DNA from: Lytechinus pictus
Taxonomy: Eukaryota; Echinodermata; Echinoidea; Temnopleuroida; Toxopneustidae
Assembly (NCBI RefSeq): GCF_037042905.1
Contig: NC_087247.1
Span: 40,151,920-40,215,919, forward strand
Direction of reading: 5' to 3'
Length of the DNA stretch: 64,000 nucleotides
Shown here: in pieces, positions 1-12,500 of the stretch
How the letters are laid out: each line of letters starts with the position of its first letter
Numbering within the stretch: the first letter of the stretch is position 1
Notes under the pieces: generated by a model
Database searches by the model: none
Told to the model about the DNA's origin: nothing
Seen by the model: only the letters and a program-made list of their open reading frames with translations
Made by a program: the position numbers and the translations under genes

Positions 1-466
1 GCGACCCACGGTACGCCACTGTGTACACCCTGGTCAGAGAGGGTACTGATGATGACATTCACTCACTTTTTCTTTTGTAAGTTACTAGATTAAATATGAA
101 ATATTCTAATTTTCTCATTGTCCTTTAAAACTAAGATTTATTAGCCCCTGAACATGTGAAATTATCATTGTTTTAATGTTATGTGGTTCAGTCAAGTTAC
201 TCCTTATTGTCAAATCTGTAAAAATTGAAATATTAAAAAACAAAAAAAATAGTGAGTGAGGGTCATCATTGACTCTCTCATTTGCAAATCCTTGAGTAAC
301 GTAGTGCATATCGGCCTAACTGTTTTTTGAAAATAATGCAAAACTTTTAAATGCCATAACTTTCTTATTTTACATCTGGTTTTGATTAACTTTTCAGTGA
401 TAATGCTTTGATTTTTCTCTATTGATTCAGATCAACAACTTTCTGGGGTGGACTTTACCTTAAAGG
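1..466 (+). repeat. Partial copy of 'GTCCACCC' inverted-repeat family
   Basis: It ends ctggggtggactttacctt and shares a long interior with 16,936-17,534 (atatgaaatattctaa, ctcctcattgtc, catttgca). On the minus strand both copies read a similar TDLTIRSNLTEP frame. The left end lies outside the window. Confidence 0.65.
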
Positions 467-3234
467 GATCTACCATGTAATTAATAAGAGACAGAAAAGG
501 GAAAAACAATAAAAGTAGATGATAGGAATTGAATGCAGATGAAGTGGGATGATATTCAGTTCAAGACACAGCTGCACAAATGAAATTTACAAATGTAAAA
601 AAAAAACAGAATGTGACAAGATGCAAGTAAAGAAGAATGTTTTGAATGTTATAAAGAACAAGACAATAGAAATATTTTAAGTGGAGTTTAGGTGGAATGG
701 GAAAAAAATGTATGTGAGATGGAACAGAATGAGAGTTTACCAGTCTGACTGAGGGGGCATAGAAATGAGAGTGAAAAAATGTACATTATACCCTTATATG
801 TGGCATATGTCATGCGTAAAATAGAGCTGAAACAAAAATTAAATTGATATTGATAAAATAAGCAAAGGACTCTAGAAATCAATGCAGATGAATATGATTT
901 TTCATTAATATTATCTTTGTCATAATTTGAATTTAACCAACATATTGAATGCTCTCTCTCTCTATCTCTGTAATGTTTTTTTTTCTTTATACATGTAAAC
1001 ATGATAATTGAAGCCAAAGCCAGAAGAGAAAGATCCCATCCTAAATTTTTCTTCTCATTTCATGCTTGTGAAGGTGTTGTTCATTTGAGATCAGCAGTTT
1101 TACATTTACTATATAATGGAATTTTTAGTGTCTTGTCCGATTTCTCCTTGTTTCAGGATTGAAGCACATTTCCTTGAATTCCTGAAAGTCACAAATGTAA
1201 CAAACTTTGGTAAAATAAAATATCAATTAATGCTTGCTTTGAAAATTCAAAACAAACCTTGAATTAAGTAATCAAATGGCGCCTTCGGTGGGGGGGGGGG
1301 AGGGGTGGTGCATGAATTCAAGTATGTGAGCATGTACATTTCTGTGGGAATCACTTGCTTTGTTTCTTGGCGTATTGATGAGAAATTACTCATTGTCACG
1401 AATTGCATACTGAGAAGAAATATGTCGGCATCCATGGAAATCCAAGATGGTCACATGACTATCAAAATCCAAAGAGTTGCAGCTTTTTTCTTAATTCACA
1501 TTTACTTCACACTATCACTTTCCTGTATGCGATAGACTGCACACATTACTTTGAACTTGAACACAAGGAAAAATAATCTACATCATCTGCCTTTCCTATT
1601 CAAATTTTAGCTGATGCCTGTAAGACTCCCCTCACAAGCACAGTCATATTGAAAAATCATCCAAGTTTGCACCAACATTAACCATTTCCGCTGTAATTTT
1701 CTTTCCTGCAAACTTAAAGGAGACTGTTGAAATGGGATTTGCAATTTTTGCATGCATTGTAGTTTGCATATTACATTTCTCTTCATGTGAGAAAGAGTAC
1801 TCAGTTCATTGCAAGCAATTTGGCACTTCAGAGGAAAATTGTTTTAGATTGCTTAAATTTATATTTGAATTATTGATTTACAGGGGATAGGGGACTAAGA
1901 GTGGGGTTTAAGTGGAATTGTGCCAGAAGCCTGGTTCATGTTCAGATACTATTTTTTTTTAATTCTTATTTCACCAAAAAATAATTTTGTCATGCCATTT
2001 TAAGGAATATTCCTGGGGGTCAATCATTTTTTGTATATTCAGTGATTGTCAGTTTTAGTTTGAAATATAGACCTACAGTTTATCAATATAAAAAATCTGT
2101 TTATTGGGGTTTTTGGGGGGAAAGGAATAAGGAATATTAGCCTACATGTAGATGTGTTTAGAAAATATTGAGGTTTCCATTAGCTTTTCATGTAAACTAC
2201 ACTTTCATGTGTAATGATCACATGGCCAGCAACCTTTCTATTACACTTGTGAATTATTCAATTATTCGCAGTAATGGACTGCGTTATAGTGTGTGTTGAG
2301 GGAAGATCCTGTTTAATCTATCAGCAACTCGCCTGGGATTTCCAACCAAATGTGAACCAGTGACATTGGCAGTGGGTTCATGAAATGCTGAGAGAAATTA
2401 TTAGTAAAAGGAAGGAAACTGCCACTTTGGAGGAGAGAGAACAGCAGAGGGAAAGAGAGAGAGGTATAGGGGGGGGGGGGGGGGGGACAAAATATCAGAT
2501 GGTGATGATACAGAGAAAAAAAATGGTAATGGGGGAATTAAAGGTTTATTTTGGGTGGAGGGGGGGGGGGCAAAGAGAGAGTGAAGGGGGTGTATGACAG
2601 AACCAAAGCTGGGTATAATTCATAACATGTGAACCAAAAAAACAAAACAAAAATTATGGATTTTATTTTGGAGAAAAAAAGTTGAATTTATATACATGTA
2701 CTAGTATACATGTACCTGTAGAAAGCTTCTCACCCCTAACAGAATTATGAATCAATTGATAATTTAGAAACTGGAGTGATGTTTAAATAAGAACTTGGAA
2801 ATTTGCATGCTGGCAGAATGTACATCTATGAATGATGTTATGAAAACATTGTATCCATTCTGTGAGATACATGACTTATATTCATTAGAGTCTCTTGGGT
2901 GGGCTTAGGGTCCCCAGATCCTTATAATCAGAAGATCAGATCCTGGCCCCCACCCCTGGATCTGTGATGACATTTTGTTTGCTTGTTTACTTTCTACAAC
3001 AAAAATTTGCGACAGTGATGTTATTTCTTGCATATTAGATACCTTCTCTTTTAACAAATTTGCCACATCAATATCCCTCACCTCTCCTTCTCGACCGACC
3101 CTTGTTCGATCCAAGTGTAGTTCGGATGCAAATACTTCATTAAATTAAAATCTATATTACAGCCAGGGAATGTCCATGGTGCAATTATACACAAAAGTCC
3201 CCAGTGATATATTTGAATGTAGGGATGAGGCAAT
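467..3234. other. Intergenic or VGLL4-upstream DNA, no gene seen
   Basis: AT-rich with long G runs (1,290-1,309; 2,470-2,486; 2,560-2,570) and a CT tract near 953. No supported exon or RNA gene. Confidence 0.5.
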
Positions 3235-3607
3235 GCTGCACCAGCCCGAGTTTGCTCAATTTCGAGATTTTAGCCTCTTCGCGATTAATCTCGAGATTCA
3301 GTAAACCCCGTCTCCACCATTGCAAGAAGAGCGATTCCTGCTCGAGCGAGGCAACGATGCATTACGGTATGACGCCGTGAAGAAATAATCCAGTGTGTCT
3401 GCACCTGCAAATTTGCGGGATAATTGTAAAATAGCGCGCTACTTTGCAAATAATCCCAAGTTGACTTGGTATTGCAAAATCAAGATTAATCCAGCGAACT
3501 AGCATGATAATTGCGTCTCCATTACAAATAATATGGAGATTGTTCAGATCGGGATAATTTGCCGGACCAGAAATAGCGCGCTCATTAGAAAACTCAGGCT
3601 GGTGCAG
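3235..3607. mobile_element. MITE with TGCACCAGCC TIRs
   Basis: The left end TGCACCAGCCCGAGTTT and right end AACTCAGGCTGGTGCA are inverted. The interior is CpG-richer than its flanks with repeated ATTGCAA/TTGCAAAT blocks. About 370 bp, no ORF. Confidence 0.6.
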
Positions 3608-4305
3608 ACGGCCCTATTGTGTCAGAGGGTTCTTGATCCTCTTCCCTTATTTTATGGTTTGTAGTTTAATCTTGAGTTCCTTCACTTTGATTCCCTTTTA
3701 TCCTGAATTGATAGAGGCTATCAATATTGAATAATTATGTAACAATAATTTGTATTAATATTTATTATGCTAATCAGCGATTAAGAATATGATTGAAAAC
3801 CTTATCCTAAAATGAGAGTAGAATGTTGTCTCTTTTGTAACAGTTTTAGTTTTCTTTCTGTGAAAGGATCGTCCAATCAGAGAAGACACATTGTTGTGTT
3901 ACTAATTTGTTTGCCTTTGCAAATTTTTGGAAGTTGACACAATTTTGTATATACATGTATGCCCCCCAGGAGCTTCTAGAATTTGACTACAAATTGAAGC
4001 TTTGACTGGTGCCTTCTGCATCAAAACCATTTGGAGGGAATTTGATAGAAATCTTTAGGCAAACAATAGGGGGCTTACAGAGAGAAGTTTTGGAATGCAA
4101 GTAATATGCTCATTTGAAAAACATGGACAAATTTCAAGCTAACCAAGCCCATATGGCCCTAAATATTTCACGATTAACCTGGACATTTGAACCAGGGGAG
4201 CTTTTCAAAATGTACACCCCGTAGTCTTGTAGCACAGCTCTCTATCTTTGACTCTTTCACTGTAAATATCATGATAGTATGAGTGATACCGCTACATTTT
4301 TATGG

Positions 4306-4310
4306 ATATA

Positions 4311-4345
<35 letters not shown>
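4306..4345. repeat. (AT)n microsatellite
   Basis: A nearly pure TA dinucleotide run with one interruption. Nothing else is recognised between 3,608 and 5,147. Confidence 0.9.
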
Positions 4346-5147
4346 ACAATGTTACTTTTTCACCTGTTACTTTGCTTGGTTTGAAAAATTTAGCAATCTT
4401 TGATCTATAGAATAATTTCCGTAAGGCTTCCTCCAGTTGCTTGTGTGTGCTTACGCTTTTCTTTATTCATTCAGCACGCCTACCGGGAAAGTGCGCTTTC
4501 AACTTTCACCTCGTCAGCCCTCAAGCTGTTGTTAAGATCTGGTATCCAGGGATGTTGGGATGACCCCTACATTCTTGGCATAGCACAGATTGTCATTTGC
4601 ATAGCTAGCTGGTGTTTGGACCTGGTTTCACTGGTTGCAGTCTGAGACATGACTTCAGATTTGTGTTAGGTCCGTGGTTAGGGTGATTGTGGGTAAAAAA
4701 GTATTTATTTTTCCCATTCCTATTATTTGCTGATATTGCACATCATGCTGTTGTGCAAATCATTGTATTCATTTTCTGAATGTTTGGGTGGCATTCTTTG
4801 AATTACTTTGAACATGCCAGAAATACCATATCTATGTAGGTCTATGCTTTTTCATGGTCAGAACTCTCTGGTTTTGATTGCATTTGAAATCACAGGGAAC
4901 ATGCAATATAAGCTATGAATTTGGCATCGATTCAGATATATATATATATTCACAATAGATAAATTGATTCATAAACTACACTTGTGTATATTATGAAAGA
5001 ACATGAATATAGGATATTTAGAATACATTTTGAAATAATCTATCATCTACCTGTAAGTTTCAGTACCACTCTATTCGGGATTGGGAATAAGTTTGCAAGC
5101 ACACAAGTATGTAGGCTTGTATTTCTCTCTCCCCTCCAGAGGGATCA

Positions 5148-5305
5148 GGGGCCCGTAACACAAAGGTTAGCGATTAATCACTAATTTGAAAGAACAGTTT
5201 TGATTGGTTCTTTGTCAGTGTACTGAGTAAAATGCGCATTCAATAATGATCTTGATAGGCCACTTCATTAAGCGATTAATCGCTTACCTTTGTGTTCCGG
5301 CACCC
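5148..5305. mobile_element. MITE, copy 1 of the GGGCCCGTAACACAAAGG family
   Basis: About 158 bp with ~30 bp imperfect TIRs (left ggggcccgtaacacaaagg, right cctttgtgttccggcaccc). Each TIR contains gcgattaat. A diverged copy is at 28,331-28,489 and an end fragment at 61,257. Confidence 0.75.
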
Positions 5306-6421
5306 ATATTAATATTTCATTCACTTGTTTTATGCCTGCATGATTAGGAAGGGGAATGCCATTCCTGGTACCAATTTTAGTTCTGCAGTTCTAATGTTTT
5401 GTTAAAACTGGTCAAGTGTTGTCACTACACAGGAGGCCTGGTGGGAGCACAAGCGAGCAAGCAGTGGTATTTTGGGGTTGGTCGCAATCCCTGGCATCTG
5501 TGGATTCCACTTCCCAGGCTTTGCCATTTCATCTTTCTAGTCTGTGTAAGAAGGCTGCATAAGTGAAGTCTTCAACAAAGAAGAAGGTTTAGCATCGGTT
5601 TTTATTGTAATCATAGAATCATATAATATTCATGTTACCTTATCTTCAAGTTCAAGTAGCGCACTGACTCCCAGTGAGCAACAGCAATTGATCCAGTCAG
5701 GTTTAAACAAGCTCCATAACATAAATAACTTTTTTGGTACTAAATGAGATTACAAAAATTGTTTTATATTGATAACAATTTTATTTTCATAATGAAGATG
5801 GTTAATGCTATCATTAGCCTATTGAACAGTATCTCGCCTTTGAACATTTCAAATCATTTTGATTCAAAATTTAATGTTAGAGGTCCACTTTCTGTTACAT
5901 TTTTTTTACAAGTCCATACTCCATGATCCATTTCTGATAAAGACCGGTATGGGGAACCAAGACTATCAAACAAGTTGATGCCTGTAAGAATTTTGTTTCA
6001 TTACTTGCAAGGGATGCTCGCAGAAGATGCCGGCTCCTGATTGGATGTTCAGTGCCATGGTTAGTTAGACTGATGAGTGGTAGTAGTAACGGTGGTGGTT
6101 GGATCAGAACTTTGGGACGGAACCACAGATCAAGTGTGTGCCAGTGCTAGAAGATGCTGATGGAATGGTCGGTAGTGTGTTTTTGATTGAATTCTTTGAG
6201 GGATCCACTTCCTGCGACCTGTTTCAATCTCTGTGGGTGTACGTTGTGACTTTGATATTCCTGGAGCCAAGAGTATCTCCTGTTCGCAACTAGTCTGTGG
6301 TGATTCTTTCATCACAACTTGCTGTGGATCATCCAGACCACAAGTTAAAGACCATTTAGACCAAGATCTTGGGTTCAGTTGACCTGGCCAATCTCTGGCC
6401 CTTGTGTTTTATATCTTCTAG

Positions 6422-6527
6422 AAACCTCACCTTTGTTCTTGAAGTGGCAAGATGGAAACAATGAGCTATGCGCCATTCTTGACATGTTTCAATGCTTTCC
6501 ATCTTCCCTACTTATCTCCTCCAACAG
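6422..6527 (+). CDS. VGLL4: VGLL4 candidate 5' coding exon
   Basis: An ATG at 6452 in good context (A at -3, G at +4), with an in-frame TGA at 6440-6442, opens 25 codons (METMSYAPFL...) and one extra base before a consensus donor ACAG|GTAGGT at 6527/6528. That phase is exactly what the exon at 13,977 needs, giving a Gly-Asp join. A pyrimidine-rich acceptor (tatcttctag) at 6,420 would make it an internal exon with 5'UTR further upstream; it could also be the first exon. I do not recognise the peptide from vertebrate isoforms, so support is phase, Kozak and splice signal only. Confidence 0.42.
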
Positions 6528-9500
6528 GTAGGTTAACCCTTTGACAACTAAATTATCTTATTTTCATAGGGAGACTAGAGGGGACGACAAAGACATACAT
6601 GTAGTCCTAGATTCCCATACATGTACATTGTTGTTGCTGATGGGTTCAAATAGTGGAAATACTTACTCTGGGTTTTTTTAAATGTCATTTATCGAGTCAA
6701 TATATTTAAATTTATATTTCTTTCATTGTATTTTGCATAGAAGTTTATTAAATATAACTGAAAATTGTTTATTATTAGCTTATAGTAACTTGATTTACAA
6801 ACAAGCAAATGCATGTATTCTTACGATAATAAATAAACGGTTCTTGTATAGTGCATATCACATCTCTATTTGCTTCCAAATTTAATAGGGACATGGATAT
6901 CATTACCTCAGCGTTATTGTTTTTATGCATTTTATTGTTCAGTGTTCAGGATTTGCTTTGCAGCAGGGCACTAAACAAAACTTCAAAAGCTAACGGGCAA
7001 ATTGCTCCTCAGATTTCTAAAAAAAAAAAGTGTTACATGTAACTGGTACGGGGACAAAGTTAATCGCGCATGCGTCTGGTGTTCACCACGTCATTTAGTG
7101 TCAACTCGACAAAACATATGCCTCTAGCTAGTTTACTTGTAGGGAGTGAAATGTGAATATTAATTATTATTTAAGCAGGGATTTTTTTTTGTGTGTGTCA
7201 TCTTTCCTTATTTCTTTCAGTAAAATTATGATTTTGTTACTTCTGGGCCCCATCTTACAAAGAGTTACGATTGATCCAATCAATCCCAACTATGGAAAGC
7301 CAGCAACGACAACGCCTAAAATACATGTTTCTTCAAAATATTTTCTAGTTATGAGTATATATTCATACATTAACTGTTTTCTTGATAATACAGTATGCTT
7401 CTCTTTGTTTTCAAAGGAAATTGTGCAAATTTCCTAAAGAAAAAAATTGTGACACTGATGGATTTCCATAGAGTTACGATCGATTGGATCAATCATAACT
7501 CTTTGTAAGACGGGGCCTAGATAGTTTATTTTGGACCTTAAACTAGCCCAGGGCTACTTTCTTGAAATCAAGAACAAGTGGGGCAAAAAGAGTGTCAAAT
7601 CCAAAATGGATGGGGGCAAGCCCCTGTCCACAACAGTCTACAGAGTACTACTTTGCAGGATCCAGGAATGGATTTGAAATTTCCTTTTTATTTTCTAGAA
7701 TTTGAATGTTAATATACTTGAAAGAAGTTGGTTGCCCCAAAATATAGTGCCTTCCAGGCAAAACTAAAATAATTGTAAAAATGGATGGTTATGTACATTT
7801 TCATGTGTACATGTGAGTTTTAGATATATTGAAATAGACAAGTGCCTAGCTTTAACTATCTATGCATTCACTCTCGCTACTGGAGTTGGAAGATAAGATG
7901 CATAAATTAGCTCTTTTTTCATGATTGAAAAAGATGACTCATTTTTTTTCAGCGTCACTGTTGCCAATGTGTCTGTCTCTCCTCGTCAGATGGCAACTTG
8001 GAGAGGTGGAACAAGAAATAAGAGAAAAGAGATTCATAATTGATGCATACCGATGCGGAGAGTGGATGATAGGTGGATGCTGCTACATGAGCAATGTGTA
8101 TGACAGTTTGTGTGTCTGCATGTCTATTGATGTATGTGTATGGGTGTGCTTTAACTCTGCATGCACCATACATGTACAGAAATTTTCATGAATGAAATGG
8201 AATATATACTGTCTGCCAGACAAAATCGCAAAATAAGCATCTCTTGTAGATTTTAACTCAAATGATAAACTCTACAACTGCTCAATGTAGAATATGTGCG
8301 ATAATGATTGAGAATGATTGATCTGCACTCGACCATACAGTGTACACACAACCATAGGGATTTCAAATTTTACATTCAAGTACCAACCATGCTTTTTAGT
8401 TTGCTGGTGTATTGAATATATATGAATATATTTACTGTACTATAAGCCACATGTATACTATTTTGAAATCTCGTATTAGAAATGGTCCATATGTGTTTGA
8501 TATATTTTGTTGCATTGCATTTACTATTGTAATGCATTATGCATCCATTTTGATCATACAAAACCAGAAAATGATGATGATCATGCACTTGATGAACTAA
8601 TATATAATTGGTCTATGGATTAAAGGGAAGGAATATTGGGGTTATTAAAAGGAGCCAATTGTAAAATATAAATAAATATATATATCATGATGCCTCCCGA
8701 TGGGCTCTGGTAGCTTTACTTGTCTTAATTGTGGAAATCTAAAAACCAGTATGATGAAGGGGAGAAAATTATAGATTCCTCTGGGTAATCCTTGAATATT
8801 TTGAGGGTGTAGATGGACATGGCATTTGTTCTCTCTGCACAACGTTTAGCAGAAGAATTTGCTCAGTTACACCAGGGAGTTTGGATAGAACTCCTTGATT
8901 ACACTACCTACTTTACATGTACATGTATGTAATGTGTGGTTTTTGTATGGTGTTGAGATGACATTACTATCATAGTGAGCGTGTGAGTCATACATGAATT
9001 AAATACCTTGGATTCAGGTCGTGTACCATGCGTACATTGTGTGAAATATTCCAATGGTGAACATGTCCACAGTACACAGACCAACATTTGTGATAAAGCA
9101 GCAAAAATACCCCCATTCCCTTGAAAATAGTAGACGACATTGATGGATAGAAAGAAAGAGATGAAATGGGGCATAGCAAAATGGATGCATGATTTGTGTG
9201 TGTGTGTGTGTGTGGTGGGGGGGGGGGGGTATCCAATCCAGCTCCAATGGGTTGTAAACATGTACTATGCTTTGATACATTTTCCATGTCATAAATTTTC
9301 ATCAATTTTTTTTACCATTAGATTTTGTAAGTAACATCAGAACACAGGTATGATTTTTCTCTCCTACTAATATGAATTATGAATATCTACTCCAATTTTA
9401 GGTTCCCATTCTATATTTTATTGTTGCAAAGTTAACTTATACAAACCTCATTCATGTTTGCATGTTTTTTATTCTTCATTTTTAGAGTTTGGATGCATTC

Positions 9501-12500
9501 CAAAATGTAGGAAGAAGTAGTAGGAAGTACAAAACCTCATCTACATGTTGTTAGCTCTGCCTAATTTCCTTCTTTCAAAACAAGGGGAAATTTGGCTTGA
9601 CAGAAACAAGAAGTTCAATCAAATAATATGCCATGTTTGATATTGCTTTCATCTAAATTCACATTTTTTTAGGTATTCTTTTTTGAAGACATGTGGAATT
9701 TCCTTTGGCAAAAGAAATTTCACAGAGTAAATTTTCATTAAGAGAACTGCTGATTAAATTGCATAATTTGTTAAAGGTTGTTTGTAATACATAAGAATTG
9801 CAATTCTCGAATTCGATTCGAGAAAGGGCCCTTACAAGAAGGCAATGGGGAACTTGCTCACACATAAAACAGGTCCTTCTCAGGTGAAAGGGGCACAGAA
9901 CACGTTCGTATGGGCACTTTTTTTGGGTAAAAAGGGGCACTGATTTGAGAAAGGGCACTTTCAGGAATGCAAGGGGGCTTTAACGGGTCCTCAGTTGAAA
10001 GGGGCACAGAACACGCTCGAGAGGGGGCATTTTCGTTAATAAAAAGGGGCATGAATACAAGAAAGGGCACTTGGTAACACCTAAAACAGGTCCTCCACAG
10101 GTAAAAGGGGTACAGAACACGTTCATGTGGGGCACTTTTCTTGGGTAAAAATGGGCACTGATTCGAGAAAGGGCACTTTATAGGAAGGCAATGGGGCACT
10201 TGCTCAAACATAAAACAAGTTTTTCTCGGGTGAAAGGGACACAGTACACGTTCGTCAGGGGGCATTTTTCTTGCGTAAAAACGGCACCTTTTTCAGTGCT
10301 TCAAAAAGTGGGGGGCACTGTGCCCCCCCCCCCCCCAGGATTACCGCCCCTGAACTGTTTTCACAAAATATTGCTGAACTTAGAAATTCAATAACTTATT
10401 TATCAGATTTTGATGAAATTTTCTGTATTTTGCTGGGTCAATTTTACTCTTATAGATACAATTATTTTCACCATAATTTTATTGATATTGATTGTTTCCC
10501 TTGTCTATTATATACCTCAATATTTTTTATCTTATATTTGATCTTCATTTCATTTTAGCAATACTCCAAGATCCATTTCCGTTGCATCAAATATAGTAAG
10601 ATTAAGAAGTTGAACTCTATTTGTTAATTCTCTCCCTTCATTGTATTGTTCGGATGTACAGTCAAGTTGAATTTAATTTGATGCTTTAATGTTTCCACTC
10701 CTGGATATAGAGGTAATTTTTTGAGTGAAGTCATGGATAAGAGATGGAATCAAATGAAAATTGGCAGGAAATACATCTGTTTTATGATGATTATGACTAA
10801 GTTCAGTACAGCAAAAAGAAAAGGGGGTTAAAAGTAGGACCATGATACATGCACTTTTCCGACATGGAAGTTTTAATCACAACACTACATTTGGACATCC
10901 ATGAAATGAGCACCATATCATACATGATTCCAAAAAGGGCTGTATCTTTTGTATTTATTTCCTATTATTTTGTTTCTTAAAAGGATGAATGAGGGGATCT
11001 ATAAATGATTGATTCTCACTTGATTTGAGATGATAAGAATTCTGAAAATAGATTAGGATACCTCCTGATTGTAATTCATCTTTCCCTTCTGACTGAAATA
11101 TATGACTTTGTGGACACCATTTGTGAACAAAGCTGGACATTGATATGCATGTAGGACCCATAGGATTCTTTCATAGCAATATAAAACGAAGAATAAAACC
11201 CCAATGAATATTAAGTTACAATTCCAAGTTGTATATTTTCCTTGTGATAATGGGAAATCAATGACACTTTGTTAATATGCATAATCATATTAAGGCAATT
11301 TCATTTCAAATATGATTTTAAAAAATCAGATTGGGGGGATATGTTTGTCCAAACTGTTTCATATTTGACGTTGAAATGTAGAAATAGCATAGTTCGCAAA
11401 ACATAACACTAACATTTTTCTTCCAAAGATCATAGTACCATGGACCCTACCACATGATAGTGCCATCTTTACTTTGGTTCTTTATCTCCTTCATGCTATA
11501 GTTATGCTTGGTTTTTATAGATCTCTGGTTCATATTCATTGTCTGTGAATCAATAACGCTAGTCATTAGGAATTCTTCACATACCAGCCTTCCAACAAAG
11601 GGAATAAAATACATAGAAGAGGTGCACAAAAATGCCAGGCTATTGTCAATCGTGTTGACACGAGGGCTGGGCTCTGCTACTAAGGATTCCACAATGCTCA
11701 AAAATTAAGTCAAAGAATGTATTTTTCATATATCACTGCATTCAGAACGTAGTACTAATAATGATCCTTTTATGTGTCAAAATTTCTTGAACTCCATGGT
11801 GGTTTGCATTTGAAAGGGTTTATATATATACTGTATGAATAAATGTCCTAATATCTGAATATATCCAGATTTTATAAACATCAATGTCCTTCACAAAAAA
11901 CATAGCATTAAATAACAGCTTATCAATATTTGCATTAAGCAAGAAATGTAGCATTTTGCTGATTCAGATATTCTGTACTCTATTTACTTTGATACACTGT
12001 TTTTTACATCAACTGTTCTGATTTTTTTAATAAAAAACCCCAAACATTATAATGGAGCATGGGTGTACTACAGTTCCCTGATTGGAGTTTCTCTGTATTG
12101 GATGAGGGTAAAAGATTGACAAAAGATTGTGAAAATAATACAATAGTTCAGGGCTTGCAACATGAACTGGAAAATTATTGAGATATGAAAAAGATGAAAA
12201 TAAAGAGGAGGAGGGGAATAAAGTTGAACTGTTTTGTCAGTGGCTGTCCCCATCTCTGTTCCTGTCGCAGAGAAGAAAATTAAATCAATCCCTAGGCTCC
12301 ATTCCCTACATAGTCTGCATAGCTGAGGCCTGTTGATAGCGTGGGAAAGTGGCTGGTGAGCTTTGCCTACAGAGCGCTTGCTTGCACGCACAAAGATGAA
12401 AAAAGAAGAAGAGTGAAGAAACAGGGAAAAGTACTTTAAAAAAGGAAGAGATGGAAGCTATTTTTTATTTATTTTTGAGTGAATGTTGCCCGATGCTGTC

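Noticed and set aside
8908-9305. Three overlapping minus-strand ORFs of 92-117 aa
   Set aside because: They run through a (GT)n/G-run microsatellite, giving His-Thr and Pro runs in every frame.
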